From NCBI GenBank assembly GCA_963678705.1, contig OY783206.1:10985807-11049806 (forward strand): a stretch of 64,000 bases of DNA. Reading direction: 5' to 3'. The notes under the pieces were generated by a model. It was not told the DNA's origin. It worked only from the letters and a program-made list of their open reading frames with translations, and searched no databases. Numbering within the stretch: position 1 is the stretch's first letter; each line of letters begins with the position of its first letter. A program made the translations under genes and the position numbers. Source of the stretch: Panorpa germanica. Its lineage: Eukaryota > Arthropoda > Insecta > Mecoptera > Panorpidae. Positions 62,142 to 64,000 of this stretch are shown here, piece by piece.

Positions 62142-63157
62142 GTGAGATAAATATCCACTTCCTTTTAGGGTTAATGAGATAAGGGATAGGACGCACAATG
62201 CCATTATGTTTGATTATTATCAATAAAAAGTTAATTATTAGAACATGGCCTTGAGCTTAAATTAATTAAAATATATGTACCTATTATATCCTATATTACT
62301 TTAGAAGTATTTTTCCAACTTTAGGTTTTCTTATACTTTTACATAGAAGTACTATCTTAAAAAAGCATCTTTGAAAAAGCGTAATTGCAATTTGAAATCC
62401 AGATATATTATTTTTATACTGTAATAGGTATATTTCATAAAATTGGTTTTTTTTTTCTGCGTTGCAATTTCTAATTAGATTTTATCATCCTCTAATCTTC
62501 TTTAACAAAAAATGAAACTGCTCTTTACAAAATATGCTTAAAATTGGACGTCTCTCCAGCCTTACTCTAATTTTGCTTATGTCTTCCTGCCTTACTATAC
62601 TACACTCAATTTCCCTTTCACACATTGCCACCTGCACTTCGTCGATCAGATCCTAATGCTTCTATTCCCCTACCTCCACTAAACCTATTGCTTCCACTTT
62701 GTTTGCGTGGTCTCAATATTCATCATTTTGCTTTATCTAATTCTTTCCTCCAGTACTTTTCTCTATTATTCACTTCCTCCATACTTTTCCACTTCTCCAC
62801 CTCTTTGCATATACCACTCTTCTACGTTAACCTCCTTTCTCCAAGATCCGAGAACACAAAAATATTTGCAAATCAATAACTTTTGCAAAAGAAATTTCTG
62901 AAAATCTTAATTTTAACTTTGTGATATATAATGGTATACACACACTAAATAATATAGCTTCTTTTTATTTCTTTCCGTCTTGGATCCTGTTATTATTTTA
63001 AGCAAATTAAACCAGAAAGAACGTTCACCGTAGATTTATATCTGACTTTGTAAAATATGTGATGCGGACTGAAAAATATAGAATAAAATGCCTTATAAAG
63101 TCAGTGGCGGATTGGACAGGTGAATTGTTTTTCTCCAAAAAATTTGTATGATTAATA
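62142..63157. other. CARP intron; pyrimidine-rich block
   Basis: No exon found for the next CARP segment. 62550-62870 is pyrimidine-rich on the plus strand; its reverse complement has Glu/Lys/Arg-rich open stretches like the charged parts of family A, so it may be a decayed piece of that or a related element. Confidence 0.4.
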
Positions 63158-64000
63158 CGCGAGGGTAATCAGAAAAGTTGCAGGCCTAACACAAAAGCCA
63201 ACAATTTTTTTTGTCAAATTCAGTTTCATTTCTCAACATAGTCTTATTGTAATGGTACACTGATAGAAGGATTTTTTTGTATTTAACAAGATTTGTTAAT
63301 ATTTAATAAATAATTTATTAGAGGATAGGTCCTTAACAAATATTTATTAACAGTTAATAAATCATTTATTAGCAGCTATTTTTTTGTCCTAACCAAATAT
63401 TTATTACTATTTAACAAACGATTTATTAATATATAAAAAATGATTTAGTCGTATGTCGTATATTACCATGATGCGCACGCACACACGAGTATTCTGTTAT
63501 GTATATATATACATATTTATTTACAACTACGCATTAAGTATAGCCATCTACCAACACCCACCACCAACAAAATATTTTTTAACTATTAACAAATCTTATT
63601 TGGTGGAAATAAATATTTTTTTCAATATATTAAAGCTTCTTAATAGTTACAAAAATTTTGTTCTCATAAAAAATAGATTTAGTTAATACTAACGAATATT
63701 GTTAATAGTATAAAAATATTTTTTTCACCCAAAAAAATATCTGAAAAAGATTTTAATAAATTGATTTATTAAATACAAACAAATCCTTCTATCAGTGTAT
63801 AAACTTTATCTTTCTATGGTCCCATCTGTTTAACCTATCCAAATAATGCTTAGCATCTTATTCTGTAAATTAGTCGTTTACCAATGTAAATGAAAATCTC
63901 CGTCCTCCGAATGAAACTTTGAGCCTATGAAAAGAAAAAAATACGTTGAGTGGTCAATCAATTAGAATCCTAATACGTAAATTTTTTAGCCGTGGCAACT
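63158..64000 (-). pseudogene. Mariner-like transposase remnant split by an insertion
   Basis: A terminal repeat begins CGCGAGGGTAATCAGAAAAG at 63158 after TA. Inside it the minus strand ends KDYVEK plus stop. The preceding residues lie on the far side of a 540-bp insertion: YLDRLNRWDHRKIKF at about 63800-63850, then further upstream LKVSFGGRRFSF. Removing the insertion in thought puts the two parts in the expected family order. The element continues past the window. Stops make it non-functional. Confidence 0.7.
63258..63797. mobile_element. 540-bp TA-flanked inverted-repeat element nested in mariner remnant
   Basis: The left end CACTGATAGAAGGATTTTTT and the right end AAACAAATCCTTCTATCAGT then G are inverted over about 30 bp, with TA on each side (63256-63257 and 63798-63799). 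The interior is rich in AATAAATNATTTATT palindromes and has no coding frame. Likely a non-autonomous Tc1/mariner-type element. Confidence 0.85.

Noticed and set aside
1-64000. CRISPR arrays, operons, rRNA or functional tRNA genes
   Set aside because: No regularly spaced repeats, no rRNA-like blocks and no complete tRNA cloverleaf; the tRNA-like boxes seen belong to SINE heads.

Overview
The window reads as nuclear DNA of an insect. It is AT-rich, has small exons with GT-AG introns and insect-type transporter and carbonic anhydrase-related genes, and is crowded with decayed transposons. There is no sign of prokaryotic or organellar sequence. The order cannot be fixed from sequence alone. Only three cellular genes can be supported, all on the + strand.

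1-25.8 kb: no convincing host gene. It holds 5'-truncated or decayed transposons: several copies of one non-LTR family, two copies of an RNase H-bearing element, jockey-like reverse transcriptase 3' ends, a mariner remnant, tRNA-headed SINE-like repeats, and a retroposed fragment with an intact 15-bp target duplication.

25.8-39.0 kb: a head-to-tail tandem pair of 11-exon genes of the SLC17 (sialin / phosphate cotransporter) part of the major facilitator superfamily. I rebuilt both from splice sites: 498 aa (25805-32020) and 605 aa (32937-39012). All ten intron positions and phases agree, and most exon lengths are identical, so this is a clear gene duplication. The copies differ in the first luminal/extracellular loop and in a long charged C-terminal tail found only in the second. 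Their introns have collected different transposons.

39.0-50.1 kb: a gene-free stretch rich in short inverted-repeat elements. It includes two hAT-like elements with 8-bp target duplications, an element with a 20-bp perfect terminal inverted repeat, a 570-bp foldback element 64 bp from a TA-flanked element also present in the transporter gene, and a jockey-like fragment.

50.1-62.1 kb: the 5' part of a secreted carbonic anhydrase-related protein (CARP, CA10/CA11-like). A tiny signal-peptide exon lies 11 kb upstream of the body exons. One zinc-ligand histidine is replaced by tyrosine, so it is probably non-catalytic. The gene runs past the right edge.

62.1-64.0 kb: mostly featureless, ending in a mariner-like transposase remnant split by a 540-bp TA-flanked element. 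I found no unusual multi-gene system. The interest lies in the transporter duplication, the split CARP gene and well-resolved insertion events.
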